64,000 bases of DNA from Bicyclus anynana (GCF_947172395.1 NC_069090.1:12600329-12664328), one strand, 5' to 3'; numbered from the stretch's first letter, positions 18,362-30,300 are shown. A program made the numbers and translations. The notes: generated from the sequence alone by a model not told the origin.

Positions 18362-18586
18362 ACACTATCACACTAATATTATAAAGGCGAAAGTTTGTGT
18401 GTAAATGTGTAAGTATGTTTGTTCCTCTGTTACGCTGCGACTACTGAAGCGATTTGGCTGAAATTTGGAATGGAAATAGATTTTACTCTGGATTAACACA
18501 TAGGCTATCACGGAAAAATTCATGGTTCCCGCGGGATTTGTGAAAAACTGAATTCCACGCGGACGAAGTCGCGGGAGTCCGCTAGT
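18362..18586 (+). mobile_element. Helitron-like non-autonomous element
   Basis: Runs from 'cacactaatattataaaggc' through 'gctgaaatttggaatggaaa' to a terminal hairpin (gcggacg...cgtccgc type) and CTAGT. The 3' hairpin followed by CTAG and T matches Helitron termini; the start is close to the TCTATACTAATATTATAA consensus of its relatives. No Rep/helicase. Confidence 0.75.
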
Positions 18587-19069
18587 ATAATATAATTGTT
18601 TAGTTTTCCTACCATAGATACTCTAGATAATACTTTTATAGATACACTGGTAAAGGTAAAACTTACTTAAATAACGATAATTATAATTGAAAGATAATTG
18701 GCAAGGGGTGAAAACCAACCAAATAGAAGGGATCATTATTAATAGTCTAATTATGTAAATAATGGATAAGTAAAATTAATTTATGATGAGGAAATCTATC
18801 TCTATTATCAGTACAGCCTCCGACCTTATATTTTAATTAAAGCAGGTCGTTAAGTTTGGGCGATGTTTTGACGTTACAAAAGCTTATAGGAAATTAATTT
18901 ACTTGGCAGTGTTCACTTCATTATACCGAAAATGGAATTTTGAACTGCACTGGCGGAGTTGTATGATTATGTATTTATAGGCCTCAGAGTTTCAATCCTG
19001 TTTGGAATTGTAGATCAAAAATGCACAGAGTAGGTACCTCTATTTTTTTTAATTTTTTTTAAAATTCTA

Positions 19070-19295
19070 AATAGACTTGCGCTTGGTGTCATGCCTGGTG
19101 GAAAGCAATTATGAGGTCTAGGTTTGAGCGCGCTTGCCTAGAAAATTCCTATTCACTCTTGTCTTGAAGTGCACTAAATATAAGTGTTAGGAAACACAGA
19201 AGCTGGTAGGGTATTCCACATTATCGCTTTTCTTACCAGGAACGTCGATACGAAACGTTTTGTGCGAGTCGACTGGACATCGACAACAAAAGGAT
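19070..19295 (-). pseudogene. CR1/Jockey-like LINE C-terminal fragment
   Basis: Minus strand gives VDVQSTRTKRF and WNTLPASVFPNTY, the end of a LINE RT ORF, same family as 6560-6850. Multiple stops. Confidence 0.75.
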
Positions 19296-19317
19296 GCTAA
19301 TTTTCTGATTAGTCAAT

Positions 19318-19468
19318 GTCCCGCGGTTTTATCTGCGTAGTTCCCGTTTCCGTGAGAATACGGGGATAAAATTTAGCCCACGATACTCTCAAATTAAGTG
19401 GCATTCCAGTCGTAAAAGAATTTTTAAAATCGGTTTAGTAAGTCCAGAGATTACCCCCTACAAACTTT
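19318..19468 (-). repeat. Helitron-like/related interspersed repeat fragment
   Basis: Contains 'gttcccgtttccgtgagaat' and 'acggggataa', then 'aaatcggtttagtaagtcca / gagattaccccctaca'. The latter block recurs at 49650-49700. Confidence 0.6.
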
Positions 19469-19697
19469 AAGTACTCGACCCCAACGTCCATCGTCTCTTC
19501 GAACTATGTGCCCCGCCCATTGCCACTTCAGCTTCGCGACTCGTTGAGCTATGTCGGTGACTTTGCAGATCTCCTCATTTCTGATTCGATCACGCAGAGA
19601 TACTCCTAGCATAGCTCGTTCCATCGCCCGCTGTGTGAATCTGAGCATTTTTCTGAGGCACATGGTTAGCGACCAAGTCTCGGAACCATAGGTCATA
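19465..19697 (-). pseudogene. RTE-like LINE C-terminal fragment
   Basis: An open frame gives MTYGSETWSLTM, then MERAMLGVSLRDRIRNEEI and AQRVAKLKWQWAGHIVRR, the best-preserved protein stretch of the RTE-like family in the window. Both ends are truncated. Confidence 0.85.
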
Positions 19698-19699
19698 TG

Positions 19700-20188
19700 A
19701 ATATGGTCATATAATAGGAAGTATCAAAATTTTAAAACAAATGACAAATAACAAGTTCACTTACTGGTAAGTGATCCGCCTGTGCAGTTGTGCATCGGGC
19801 TGTGTCGATCACAGTATTTAAGAAAGACTGCATGCATCATAAAAATGCTTGGTGCAATTAACGCATCTTTATTCTTCTTACTAATTAGCTATCTCACATA
19901 ATAAACATAATTATCGACATATAAAATAAATTAAATTGTTTTTTTCATTGTTTTCATTTTAATACTAAAAGCGCGGAACTTCCTGACGCCAATGGCATGC
20001 ACTTCATAGATGCGATTGGGCACTGCCTACCCTGAGGACTGGTTACAAATTACGAACCTGTGTGCCTAGTGGGAGTTTTCAATATTTTCATACTGTTACT
20101 ATCACGTTGACGTTTCAGCTGCAACCAGATTATCGTCATCTGGAACTCTCCGTACCGATCGACTAGCACAGATCATTTCAGGTTTGTT
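19700..20188. other. Unassigned intergenic DNA
   Basis: No supported gene. 'tgtgcctagtgggagttttc' and surroundings look like interspersed-repeat sequence, but no ends or second copy are clear in this window. Confidence 0.35.
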
Positions 20189-20282
20189 CTTTTATAAATG
20201 ATTAACAGCGTTTTGTATTATATCTTAATAACATTGTTAAAACTTTAAACAAAGGAAAAGTAAATAAATGAGATAAAAAATC
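20189..20282 (+). mobile_element. Dong/R4-like LINE 3' UTR fragment, diverged
   Basis: 'gttttgtattatatcttaat / aacattgttaaaac ... aaataaatgagataaaa' aligns collinearly with 62870-62955. Coding sequence absent. Confidence 0.65.
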
Positions 20283-20299
20283 CAAGTAAACTAACGTTT

Positions 20300-20565
20300 T
20301 CAAAAATGTTGTCTGTAAAGTCGGTTTACTGACGATAGTTGAACGTGACAACGTCAGAAAATACTGATGGAATAGTTGCATTTTTCAAAAGTAAGAGCAA
20401 GATATACTTTATTTCTTGTAAAAAAGTTGGCAACCCTAGAGCGAGGGAACTATGCATGACGTCATTTTTTTTCGAGTTCGCATCTGGCTTCATCGAATTA
20501 TAAGACGTTGTCACGTCAAAATGACGTGTCCTTTTTTTTGGGGCTCCATCCAATGAATTCGCCAC
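20300..20565 (-). mobile_element. MITE-like element, same family as 17.6 kb
   Basis: Minus strand reads 'ttttgacgtgacaacgtctt ... ccctcgctctagggttgcca ... tgacgttgtcacgttcaact'. Its two ends form the inverted pair gacgtgacaacgtc / gacgttgtcacg. Confidence 0.72.
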
Positions 20566-20607
20566 TTCAGATGGTAGGTACAGTTTTTTTTTATTGCGCC
20601 GCTGGTC

Positions 20608-20760
20608 ATTGGTCGACCCCCCACTAGGTGGACCGAAGACATCAAGCGGGTTGCAGGGAGCCGCTGGATGCTGGCGGCTCGAGACCGTTTTGTTTGAAAG
20701 TCCATGCAAGAGGCCTATGTCCAGCTGTGGACGTCCATCGGCTGATAATGATAATTCATT
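20608..20760 (+). mobile_element. RTE-like LINE 3' end
   Basis: 'gtcgaccccccactaggtgg ... catcaagcgggttgcaggga ... cgtccatcggctgataatga', the terminal 150 bp of the family. Confidence 0.88.
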
Positions 20761-21147
20761 GGGGTATTGAGATGGCAGGCTGTAGTTCTACTAACCAGCC
20801 CCTAAAACCACTACTGAACTGATCGAACAGTGCAGTTTTTTAACAATTAGAATCAGTACTTGGATTGTTGAGTCATTTACCCTACCAGTTATAACTTCAA
20901 ATTAGTATGTTTTGGTAATTGCTCTGAAGAAAATTTAAGGCGTTGAAATAAAATGGTTGTTCTTCTTCCGAGTTACGAAAATGTAGCATCAAAACCGGGC
21001 TGAGAATTTCACTGACAATTTCTTAAAATAAAATAAAATAGCTAAGTATTTTACAGCCTGACCAAGTATTTGAACCCAGGACCTTGTTATCTGAAGCCAC
21101 CAGCGGTGATGAGTCCATTTCTGATGGGTAACCTTTTAAAAATTACT

Positions 21148-21288
21148 AACTGACGCCACACGGTTTCACTCACGTAGTTCCCGTTCCCGTAGGACTACGT
21201 TGATAATATATAGTCTGAAATAATTTTAAAATTCGGGTCAGTAGTTCCTCAGTTTAGCGCGTTCAATCAAACAAACAAACTCTTCATG
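21148..21288 (-). mobile_element. Helitron-like fragment
   Basis: Minus strand: 'gagtttgtttgtttgattga / acgcgctaaactgagga ... gaacgggaactacgtgag'. Terminal TC and CTAGT are eroded. Confidence 0.65.
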
Positions 21289-21683
21289 TATGAATTTCTA
21301 TATGAAAAATATGGCTGATATGATGATGATGATGTTGTTAGTAAGTATACGAATAGGTAATATGTTAGTGCTAAACGAATCGTTATTGGGTCTTCAATCA
21401 ACGTACATGATGATTTTATTAAAATGACGCACAATTGAATCGGGATCGGGTTTATTTCCTCCACAGGTGAGACGGCGGAAAAAGGGCCTTTTAAAATTCA
21501 TGAGGGAAAATTGTCGACGGCACGACTTTCGATATTTTCTGTAATCGAATAATGAGGTCGGCGGGAGTTTCTTTAAAGAATCGGGATTATATAACAGAAT
21601 ATACCTGCGAGTAATATACTCAGATATGCTATGTATTCTAAGAGTCATATATATTGAAGTACCAAATCTTCTTCTTCAAATCT

Positions 21684-21791
21684 TGACGACCTCCGTGGCG
21701 CAGTGGAAATGACGGAAGTCTTGGGTTCGCTCCCCGGCTGGGGCAGCTAGACCTGGAGCAATTAAGAAAATTGCGCCACGGAGGTCGTCAT
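21684..21791. repeat. Head-to-head SINE-1 palindrome
   Basis: 21684-21703 'tgacgacctccgtggcgcag' is mirrored by 'ttgcgccacggaggtcgtca' at 21771-21790. Between them a plus-strand SINE-1 head (B box ggttcgctcccc) meets a minus-strand piece (gacctggagcaattaagaaa) whose middle is deleted. The two 5' ends of SINE-1 therefore face outward. Confidence 0.9.
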
Positions 21792-22101
21792 TAAGTATGA
21801 AAGCAAAAAATAGTAAAAAGTAATACATAAGCCCACTTAGTCTGGTGCTTCTAGAAAAAACAAAACAACCAACATCTAAACCTTACCTATGTAAAATGAG
21901 TACCAAAATATTTGTATAACATACTACACAAGATGTAATATTATTTTTTGGTATGAGTAAGGGAATTGGGAGTTTTTTTCTGACCGCTTGTCTATTAAGC
22001 CCCCTAACTAATTTTGATATAAGGCCCCTACGGAACGCTTCGCTACTGCATGAATTACTGGCTGCATTTCCGCATTGGATATCTAGGCAGAACCTTGCAC
22101 A

Positions 22102-22392
22102 TTTTTTTTTATTCTTTACAAGTTAGCTCTTACTACAATCTCACCTGATGGTAAGTGATAATGCAATCTAAGATGGAAGCGAGCTAACTTGTTAGGAGCA
22201 CAATGAAAAATCCACACTCCTTTTGGTTTCTACATGACATTGTACCGGAACGGGAAATCGCTTGGCGGTACGCCTTTACCGGCAGGGTGGTAGCGGCCGA
22301 AGCCTCCCACCAGCCAGACCTAGATCAATCAGCCGGGAATTGAACCCATCTTGTAAATCTACCGGGCATACCATTGCACCACGGAGACCGTC
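22102..22392 (-). mobile_element. SINE-1 copy
   Basis: Minus orientation from the poly-T (22102-22111) to 'gcaccacggagaccgtc'. Some internal loss around the 'gtggctagttacc' block; B box reads 'ggttcaattccc'. Confidence 0.9.
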
Positions 22393-22419
22393 AAAACATA
22401 GGTACATACCTAACAAAAT

Positions 22420-22690
22420 GCTCGTTGGTTAAGTGGGTAGCCTATGTGGCTTTGGATCACGAGGTACCGGGTTCGAGTCCTGGGTCGGACTAGGAAACTT
22501 TGACCTTTTATTTCTTTCAAGAATTTTTCAGAAACTATCAGGGAGTTGAGAAGTTGTTACACTCCCGTGCGCCAGAGAGAATGATAAGGGATGATTTACA
22601 TTAAGCCTGGCTTTATCTGGGCAGACTGAAGCCGGGAACGACCGAGGTCACGCCACGGATATTTGTGTTTGTGAAGTTAGATTAGATATC
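22420..22690 (+). mobile_element. SINE-3 (second tRNA-like SINE family)
   Basis: tRNA-like head with 'tggttaagtgggtagcctat' (A box) and 'gggttcgagtcctg' (B box), then a body 'cactcccgtgcgccagagag ... acggatatttgtgttt'. The head is not a complete tRNA. A decayed relative lies at 42312-42400. Confidence 0.7.
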
Positions 22691-22699
22691 ATTAAAAAT

Positions 22700-23111
22700 A
22701 ATCCTATACCCGCCCACTCGTATTGGAGCAGCATGATGGGTTTAAGCTCCATGCATTAATATCAATTAATCCATGCTTTAATATCATTGCTTCTATATCA
22801 AGAGAAACTGAGCCCTGTAGAAAGATAATTAAAACCCGACAATCAAAAAATTTTTGCACACATACAAAGAGAAAAATAATAGACTATATTTTTTTTAATT
22901 AATTTATAAATCCGGTATTTATTGGTATTAAACTATTTTACGTCTAACTCTTTTAACTTATCTAGTTACGAGTAGTTAACGAACAAAAATGTTCACCAAG
23001 TTTCCTCACAGGAAGTGGATTGAAAACATTACTATCGCAAAATTCAGAATACCAAAGTTTGGGGTTAATTAAAATTTCTACGTAAGACATAGGATATGTT
23101 AACATTACTAT
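22700..23111. other. Unassigned AT-rich DNA
   Basis: Nothing recognised. Confidence 0.3.
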
Positions 23112-23428
23112 TGTCTCATTTATTTATTAGTCTTTTTTTTAATTTTTAACAATGTTAAAATAAAAATACAATAGAAAACACTATTAAAAATTTATAAGTG
23201 CCGTATAATTTTGAGTGCCCAAGCAACCGGTGGTCAGGGCTCCAGAGTGAGGAACCTTCTCACAATACGCGCCGTCTCAAGAATCACTGCCTTTTGTATC
23301 CGACTCTTGATCCAACAGTTAAGTGAAGGCTTCAAGCTGCCAGCTTCAAGTGTTGGTCGAAGCTTTTCGCTATTGACGACGAGACCATAGACTGAAACAA
23401 CTATCGGAACAATAATAGCTGTTAACAT
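23112..23428 (-). pseudogene. Dong/R4-like LINE, last ~56 codons plus 3' UTR
   Basis: Minus strand gives IIVPIVVSV, then LNCWIKSRIQKAVILETARI and VRRFLTLEP-stop, matching the C-terminus of the intact element at 59222-62812 except for a short in-frame insertion and substitutions, followed by its 3' UTR. 5'-truncated. The upstream junction is TAA/ATT-rich (attattacgaattattatta), fitting the TAA-type target. Confidence 0.9.
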
Positions 23429-23754
23429 AATTATTACGAATTATTATTAATATTAAATAGCTGCACCTGCCTAGTGAGTAGGTTTGTTGAAATTATAACC
23501 ACTTCTTAACCGATTTTGACAATTTTTTCACAACTAGAAAGCCACGTTATTTGTGAGTGTCAGAAGCTATATTTTATCCCTGTATTCTCAAGTTTATATT
23601 ATTTAAAAACAGGACAAAATATTTCTTATGGTTTGCAAAAAGTGATTGAGGCATTCGAGGATTTGTTTTTTCTGTATGTATGTTCAAGTAATTCTCTGGA
23701 TGCATCTACTGAATAGATTTTGGTACGGTTTTCACTGATAAGTCTAGGAGAAAT

Positions 23755-24028
23755 TGTGTACCTATATCGACATAGTTCAACGTATCGCGAAGCTAAAGTG
23801 GCAAGGGGCGAGGCACATAGTTCAAAGAGCTGGTGGCCGTTGGGCCGTACCAAGGTGCTGGAATGGCGGCCCCGCACCAGAAAGCGCAGTGTCGGTCGAC
23901 CCCCCACCAGATGGACTGACGACATCAAGCGAGTCGCAGGTATTCGCTGGATGTAGGCACCTAAGTATCGTGATATTTGGAAGTCCCTGCAGAAGACGTC
24001 CATTGCCTGACATGATGATGATGATGAG
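23755..24028 (+). pseudogene. RTE-like LINE 3' end
   Basis: 'acatagttcaacgtatcgcg ... gtcgaccccccaccagatgg ... (gat)n'. Frames give AKLKWQ, then RKRSVGRPPTRWTDDIKRVA with a frameshift between. Confidence 0.88.
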
Positions 24029-24622
24029 ACTGCTACTGAAAACATCTCGACCTAGAACTTCAAACATGGGCTTCATAATTCAAAGACGCAAAGCCTAACC
24101 CAAATTGGTCTAGTAAGCAAATCAATAGCTTCTGCAAACCAATAACTTGAGATCTATAAAGCGAAGATAGAATTTGATTTCCAAATTAGCAGCGATTCAA
24201 TAAAACAATTGAATTAAGAAACAGAATATTATAAATTAAGCAAATTCCTGAAACACGCCAAAAGCCTTATTGTAAGCCGCTACCTCTCGTGAATAAACAC
24301 AAGGCCTTAAATATCTCGTTTCTGAGAACCTCGATAAGTTACAAAGTTAATAAGTTTCATAACATTTCTGAAATCGTGTAACTACAAGTAGCAGCGCTAC
24401 TTATCACTGAAAGTAATCAATCTTCGAAAAGGAAATTAATTTGTAGGTAGCACTTAATAAAAATATTGTCATTTTCTATACTTTTTTTAATTATGTGTAC
24501 AATTGTACATTCGTTGATGACAAGGTACGATACGATTCAAAATAATATGATAACTAATAGGTAAGTAAGTACATCGTTTTTATCGAATATTAATTTTCAG
24601 ACGACATCGCTTTTATCTATAC

Positions 24623-25347
24623 CATCGTTTCCCAACCTGTGGTCCGTGGACCCCTGGGGGTCCGCTAGTATGTGTATGGGGGTCCGCAGCGTCATCTCTG
24701 GATAAATGCTAATATCTCGTAATCACTAATCTTACTTAAAGCGAGTAAATTTTATTATTTTTAGATGAGACCATGTATTCGCTACGAACACAATAACAGT
24801 ATAAGTGAGGATTTTCACGTGACTACGTCTTATAAATTGGTTTGCCGGGTGACACTTCAAGAAACTGCGTTACGCTCCGCTCACGTTATGCGCTCACAAT
24901 GAGAGCGAGTGAATAAAATTTTGTTAATATGAAATTCAGTGCGAGATTCTTTGTTTTATTTTTGTTAATTAATCAAATTAATGTTTTAAATATAATTCTT
25001 TGTATAAATAAATGTTTTAAATTGTTACTATTATTTCATCCTTCTTCCTATTATACGAATGAATATTCACATTAAAATTATTTTACCACTCAAAGTCGTT
25101 GTCACGTAAAACTTTCGCCCGTATACCGACTTTACAGGCAACCAATTTTTTTTATTTTGAATACCTCTGCCTTCGCACACTACAGGTGAAAGGCTTCAGG
25201 CGCGTGAAGAAGATGAATCCAGCTATTATCTGGCTTGGTTGCCGCATTCATAGGGATTTTTTTACTGTTTATTTTATTAAGGGAGTCCGTGAAAACTGTG
25301 CTTGATTCCCTAGGAGTCCGTTGGCTGAAAAAGGTTGGGAAACGCTG
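24623..25347. mobile_element. Non-autonomous hAT element, 8-bp TSD
   Basis: 725 bp with TIRs CATCGTTTCCCAACCT (left) and, inward from the right, CAGCGTTTCCCAACCT, flanked by a perfect 8-bp duplication 'atctatac' (24615-24622, 25348-25355). TIR type and 8-bp TSD identify hAT. No transposase. The interior holds 'cgtgactacgtcttat' and 'gttgtcacgtaaaac' segments resembling the 17.6-kb MITE. The target was the 5' terminus of a Helitron-like repeat. Confidence 0.92.
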
Positions 25348-25511
25348 ATCTATACTAATATCTTAAAGAGGAAAGATTTAATAGTCTGGTTATTTATTTG
25401 CATTGAATACTGAACTGATTCGAACATTTCTTTGACTGTTTGGAAGCTACACTAGTAGTTCTACGGGAACGGGAACCACGCGGATGAAATTGCTGGGTGT
25501 CTGCCAGTAGT
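25348..25511 (+). mobile_element. Helitron-like element, split by the hAT insertion
   Basis: 'tctatactaatatcttaaag ... acgggaacgggaaccacgcg ... gtgtctgccagtagta'. The 5' terminus is where the hAT element inserted. Confidence 0.7.
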
Positions 25512-25519
25512 ATTAAAGA

Positions 25520-26082
25520 GTATTAATAATAATAAATAGATTTTATGCCCTTTATTCATAGTCTTGGAAGATTAGAAATTTTGAGAAAACCCTACAATGT
25601 CTTATCTTTACATTGATAAAAAGAAGGATTCAAAATTTAAAAAAAATCAAAATTTCTTTTTTTTTAATTAAGCTTAGTTTACAAGCACTTTTGAAAAGTC
25701 AAATAATTTAATTTAAATTAATGGTGGTAATTATAGTCGAAAACCTAAAATTAAAGTTACAAGGGTTCCAAGCGCCTAGGTTCGAGAAGAGCCCACAACA
25801 AACTCAGCCAAGTTTTATTTTTTTTTACCACCATTTTACAAACTTGTCTAAAACTAAGTGCGTACCTACCTACACAGTCGTGCAGTGCAGTTTAACACCA
25901 AGCTTTTTATCATTTAGATAATCATTAACATAAGACTTTCCTAGAAGCTTGCGTTTAATAAACACTTTGATTACCTGGATAAGCGGACAAGACGAGTTGT
26001 TAGTATAAAACTTATAAAAACTTATCAACCCGAAGCAAAATTGTTATTTACGAGTATGCTGTAATTAAATTATTTTGTATTG

Positions 26083-26115
<33 letters not shown>

Positions 26116-26200
26116 TATTGAAGTTGATTGATTGATGTAAATACTGATTTTGTGATACTTTACCGTAAATCACGTCTGAAATAAAGGTATCTAATAAAGT
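25520..26200. other. Intergenic DNA with (TGAT)n microsatellite
   Basis: (TGAT)n, about 7-8 units at 26083-26115. Otherwise AT-rich, no gene. Confidence 0.5.
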
Positions 26201-26201
26201 G

Positions 26202-26349
26202 TTTTTTAGATAGCATGGGTACGGTGACAGTCGCCTGGACGACGTTCATAATACGTACCTTACTTACCTTACCATTATCATGAATTGCGGCAAACTTTCA
26301 AGAGTAAAACGAACTATCACCCGCACCACCCTACATGAAATGAAACGAA
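26202..26349 (+). repeat. Interspersed repeat, inverted relative at 47.8 kb
   Basis: 'agcatgggtacggtgacagt ... ctttcaagagtaaaacgaac ... cacccgcacca' aligns with the reverse complement of 47779-47914. No ends or TSD identified. Confidence 0.7.
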
Positions 26350-26371
26350 ACTTTAGTGCCTAAGTAGTAAG

Positions 26372-26880
26372 CATAGCTGTGCATTAACTCGTTAATCCGT
26401 TAATCGTTAATTAACGAAGTTAACATTTTGATTAACGGATTAACTTTTAAGTTAACTTTCAAAAATGTTAACGGACCCGTTAACTTCCGTTAATATGCAG
26501 AAGTCCGTTAATCGTTAATCCAATGCCTACTATTTACCGCGCGACGCGATTAACAGATTTAGACAAGTAAGAAATGATGAAAGATTTTTTTCATAATGAA
26601 ATCAACAAATTACTATATTTATGTTAAAATTATAGACAAAATCAACTATAATCAAATTATGGCACTTTTCCCCAGTGCTCACCCTTATTTTCCAATGGGG
26701 ATCTCACACAATGATATAAAAATGCAATATTAACCAGTCATATTAACGGATTAACGATTAACGTTAACTTGCGTTAATTCTTCCGGAATGTAACGCTTTA
26801 ACGTTTAACGAAGCTAACTTTTTTTGTAGCGGATTAACGATTAACGAAGCTAACTATTTGATTAACGGTGCCCAGCTATG
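26372..26880. mobile_element. Non-autonomous hAT-type element rich in GTTAAC/TTAATCG motifs, 8-bp TSD
   Basis: Flanked by a perfect 8-bp repeat 'gtagtaag' (26364-26371 and 26881-26888). Ends CATAGCTGTGCATTAAC and, inward from the right, CATAGCTGGGCACCGTTAA. Both subterminal ~130-bp regions are packed with repeats of 'gttaacg' and 'ttaatcgttaatc' in both orientations, which look like transposase-binding clusters. No ORF. Confidence 0.85.
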
Positions 26881-27099
26881 GTAGTAAGTAGTATGTAATT
26901 TGTATCCAACTCCCGAGTCCCGAGTAATTTGATTGTGACCTACATTAGTACGTGCAAGAGCGTGATAGCATGAAACTATTTATCTTTTATCTCCCTCTGT
27001 ACCGGGAAATCGTACGGTGACGCTGTTATCGCACACTCGTATCGTATCGCACATTCATTCGTTTCGTTCTAAATTCAAAACGTGTTCGGACTTTATGAC

Positions 27100-27224
27100 G
27101 CGCAATCTCACTTTCTTCAGTCGCCAGTACGCATGCGTAAACAGTGTCGGATGGTTGTGTACTCTCTCCAAACATAACCTCAAATTTCACGTTCAACATT
27201 CACTACCTAATTATTTAATTTACA
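27100..27224 (+). promoter_or_regulatory. Probable promoter / 5' UTR of the KAR gene
   Basis: An insect-type initiator TCAGTC lies at 27117-27122, about 105 nt before the start codon. No TATA box is evident at -30. A short upstream ORF (ATG at 27133, 14 codons) would lie in the 5' UTR if this start is used. Assigned from position and one motif only. Confidence 0.4.
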
Positions 27225-27378
27225 ATGGCTTATTTTAGCAATTTAGAAAAATGCGGCATAGTATTTCTCTTATTTATTGTGGTATTTTTGTTGAAGTGTG
27301 TTATTAAATTGGTGTACACTTATGTCATTGGACCGGCGGTGAATAAAGTGGATTTCAAATCTAAGGGAAAGTGGGCCT
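27225..27378 (+). CDS. HSD17B12: KAR exon 1 (residues 1-51)
   Basis: Starts ATG GCT TAT and ends GCC T|GTGAGT (phase 1). Encodes the membrane segment IVFLLFIVVFLLK and KSKGKWA just before the cofactor fold. Confidence 0.93.
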
Positions 27379-30300
27379 GTGAGTACTTGTTGACTTTCTT
27401 TTATCTTATGAATTTTTATATTACGATTATCATCTATCTACCCGAATGATTTTTATGTAAATATTTAAATTGGTGTATGCAGAGGTCGAGTGTTATTGAC
27501 CTTTCATGCGACGCCATGTTGGTAAAACTGAAACATTCAGTTGTCATTTTACTTAGATAGGCACTTTGGGTGACAAACTTAAAATTCTAGTAGGTAATTT
27601 GCAAAAAAATTAAAAAAAAAATTTATTAACCTACCTAACTACCTACTTTCTTTAAAAATAAATAATAAAATTATATTTTACTAGCAGACGCCTGCGACTC
27701 CGTTCGCGTATGTTTTTGTAAACGTAAAAAAAAACCTGCGGGAACTATGGGCTTATTTTGAGCTAAAAAGTACCTATGCTACAGCCTTTCTTGATGAGTA
27801 CTGTTTACCAACAAATAAATTAGAAATGAAGGTAGAAAACGCATGTCATTTTATAACTTATTTATTTTATATGATGTAGCATGGTTTGTTTATAAAATGT
27901 TATTTAAAATATTTTAACCATATTTTAACCATATTATTAATCTTTTCATTATTTAAGAACAAGTTAATAATTTAATTCAGTTATTATAGTTAATCACTTA
28001 ATATAGTTATTATCGGGTGTGAAACGACTGGTGATTTATACCCTCATTTTAAATTTGTTTGTTGGTAAACAATACTCAAGAAAGGCTGTAGTATAGTGTC
28101 TATGTTCTGCTCCAAGGTCCTATTTATCTACACTAAATTACATCAAAATCGATTCAGTAGCTTAGCCCTGAAAAGGTGACAAACAGACAGACCAAACATG
28201 TGCATTTTTATAATAGCATTAGCTGACGTTGAGCGGTTTCACCCGCGTGGTTCCCGTTTCCGTAGGAAAATGGGGATAATAAGTATATATCCTATAGCCT
28301 TCCTCGGTAAATGGGCTATCTAACACTGAAAGAATTTTTTAAATCAGACCAGTAGTTCCTGAGATTAGCGCGTTCAATGAAACAAACAAACAAACTCTTC
28401 AGCTTTAAAATATTGGTATAGATGAATTTAACGGCCCGTGGCGCAATGAGTAGGTACCTACCTAGTGATCCCTGTTTTCTGCATCCACAGTTGTGGGTTC
28501 GATTTCAACAACTGGAAAATATAAGTACCTAGGTACCTACTTACTATGATGATTGACGAATTAAGTAGACATTTGATTTTCGTTCTTCTGATTCATATTT
28601 TCAAGGTTAGTAGGTACGTGTTGAAAGTCTTTTATGTGCATTTCCTGTATTTCTTTTGAAAAAAATATTGTAGATTAATACTAATATCACAAGACAGATA
28701 ATAATAATCTATGGTTCGTGCACTGTAGCTTGGTGCGGGTGACTGTTAATTAGTAAAATGAACTGTCACCCGCTGTATGTACTGTAACGCTGATTCAGTT
28801 TTACACACACATTCATCTTGTACACCATCATCATCATCATCATCATTATTAACTCGTATACGGCTCACTGCTGAGCCCGAGTCTCCTCTGAGAATGAGAG
28901 GGGTTAGGCCAATAGTCCACCACGCTGGCCCATTGTGGTTTGGCAGACTTCACACTCTCTGGCATGCAGGTTTCCTTACGATGTTTTTCCTTCACCGTTT
29001 GACACATGATATTTAAATTCTGAAAATGCACACACCCGCCAGAATCGGAGGCAGAGGTCATATCCACTAGGCTATCACGGCTTGTACACCATACTAAAAG
29101 TAAACAGTCTTCGGAGAACAGAATATCTACAAGTTACGTCAATATTATGTACACTTAGCTTGAGGATTAATAAGCACCTTTTCTACTAAAATGTTTAACT
29201 AATTATGTAGATCTTACATATCGTAGCTTGTAAGTAAGTAAATAACGACTTTCTCTACACACTACTATCTAGCAGCAGCTACTTAGGTGGTTATTAGTAT
29301 GTCATTAAAATAATTATATGACAAATTTACAACCTCATTGTTTAATGACCACATTTTAAATCTATAATTGGTAATGTAACTAGATATTTTAATAAAGAGA
29401 GAATAAAATAAAAGAAAATAGAAATGTAGACGAGTTAAAGATGGACTAACGTCAGCCTCTGACGATCAAGTAAGTTCACATGCCTGCAGCGCTAACGGCT
29501 TGACATCCGATAAAACTGATCGTGTGTTGATCGCGATGTGCAGGACATCACACTGATCGCGTGTCAAACCGTTAGCGCTGCAGACATGTGAGCTTACTTT
29601 TTTTTTATTCTTTACAAGTTAGCCCTTGACTACAATCACTCCTGATGGTAAGATATGATGCAGTCTAAGATGGAAGCGGGCTAACTTGTTATGAGGAGGA
29701 TGAAAATCCACACCCCTTTCGGTTTCTACACGACATCGTACCGGAACGCTAAATCGCTTGGCGGTACGTCTTTGTCGGTAGGGTAGTAACTAGCCACGGC
29801 CGAAGCCTCCCACCAGCCAGACCTGGACCAATTAAGAAAACCTTAATCGGCCCAGCCGGGCATCGAACCCAGGACCTCCGTCTTATAAATTCACCGCGCA
29901 TACCACTGCGCCACGGAGGCCGTCAAAACTTGATCGTCAGTGGCTGACATTATAGTCTGTAATAGCCAGACATACCTCATTATATGAAGGCACAAAGTTT
30001 GTCAGCCTATTGCTTCTATTATAGGTAGGGTTGAGGTATTTCCCCACGTTAAAAAAGGGGGTTCTTACCCCACGGTAGCAAACTAGGTATGGAATTTGGA
30101 TTGAAAAGATTTTTAAAGATTTATCTTTATCCTTTGTATGATATATTTTTCTAACTACGTAGTTATATAACCACCTGTCAGTTTTTACGGGTACATTAAA
30201 ATTTAATTTATTCATCTAATCTAACGCTAAGAGTTGTTTTTTTTATGTGTTATAATTTATTTTCTTGTTCTCGTGGTTTTGTGCTATTTTTTGTTGTTCG

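Noticed and set aside
20326..20709. 127-codon minus-strand frame
   Set aside because: Runs across the junction of a MITE and an RTE-like tail; no coherent protein.
29937..30215. 92-codon minus-strand frame next to the SINE/MITE nest
   Set aside because: No recognisable motif, no repeat partner, and it overlaps the MITE end; insufficient support for a gene.
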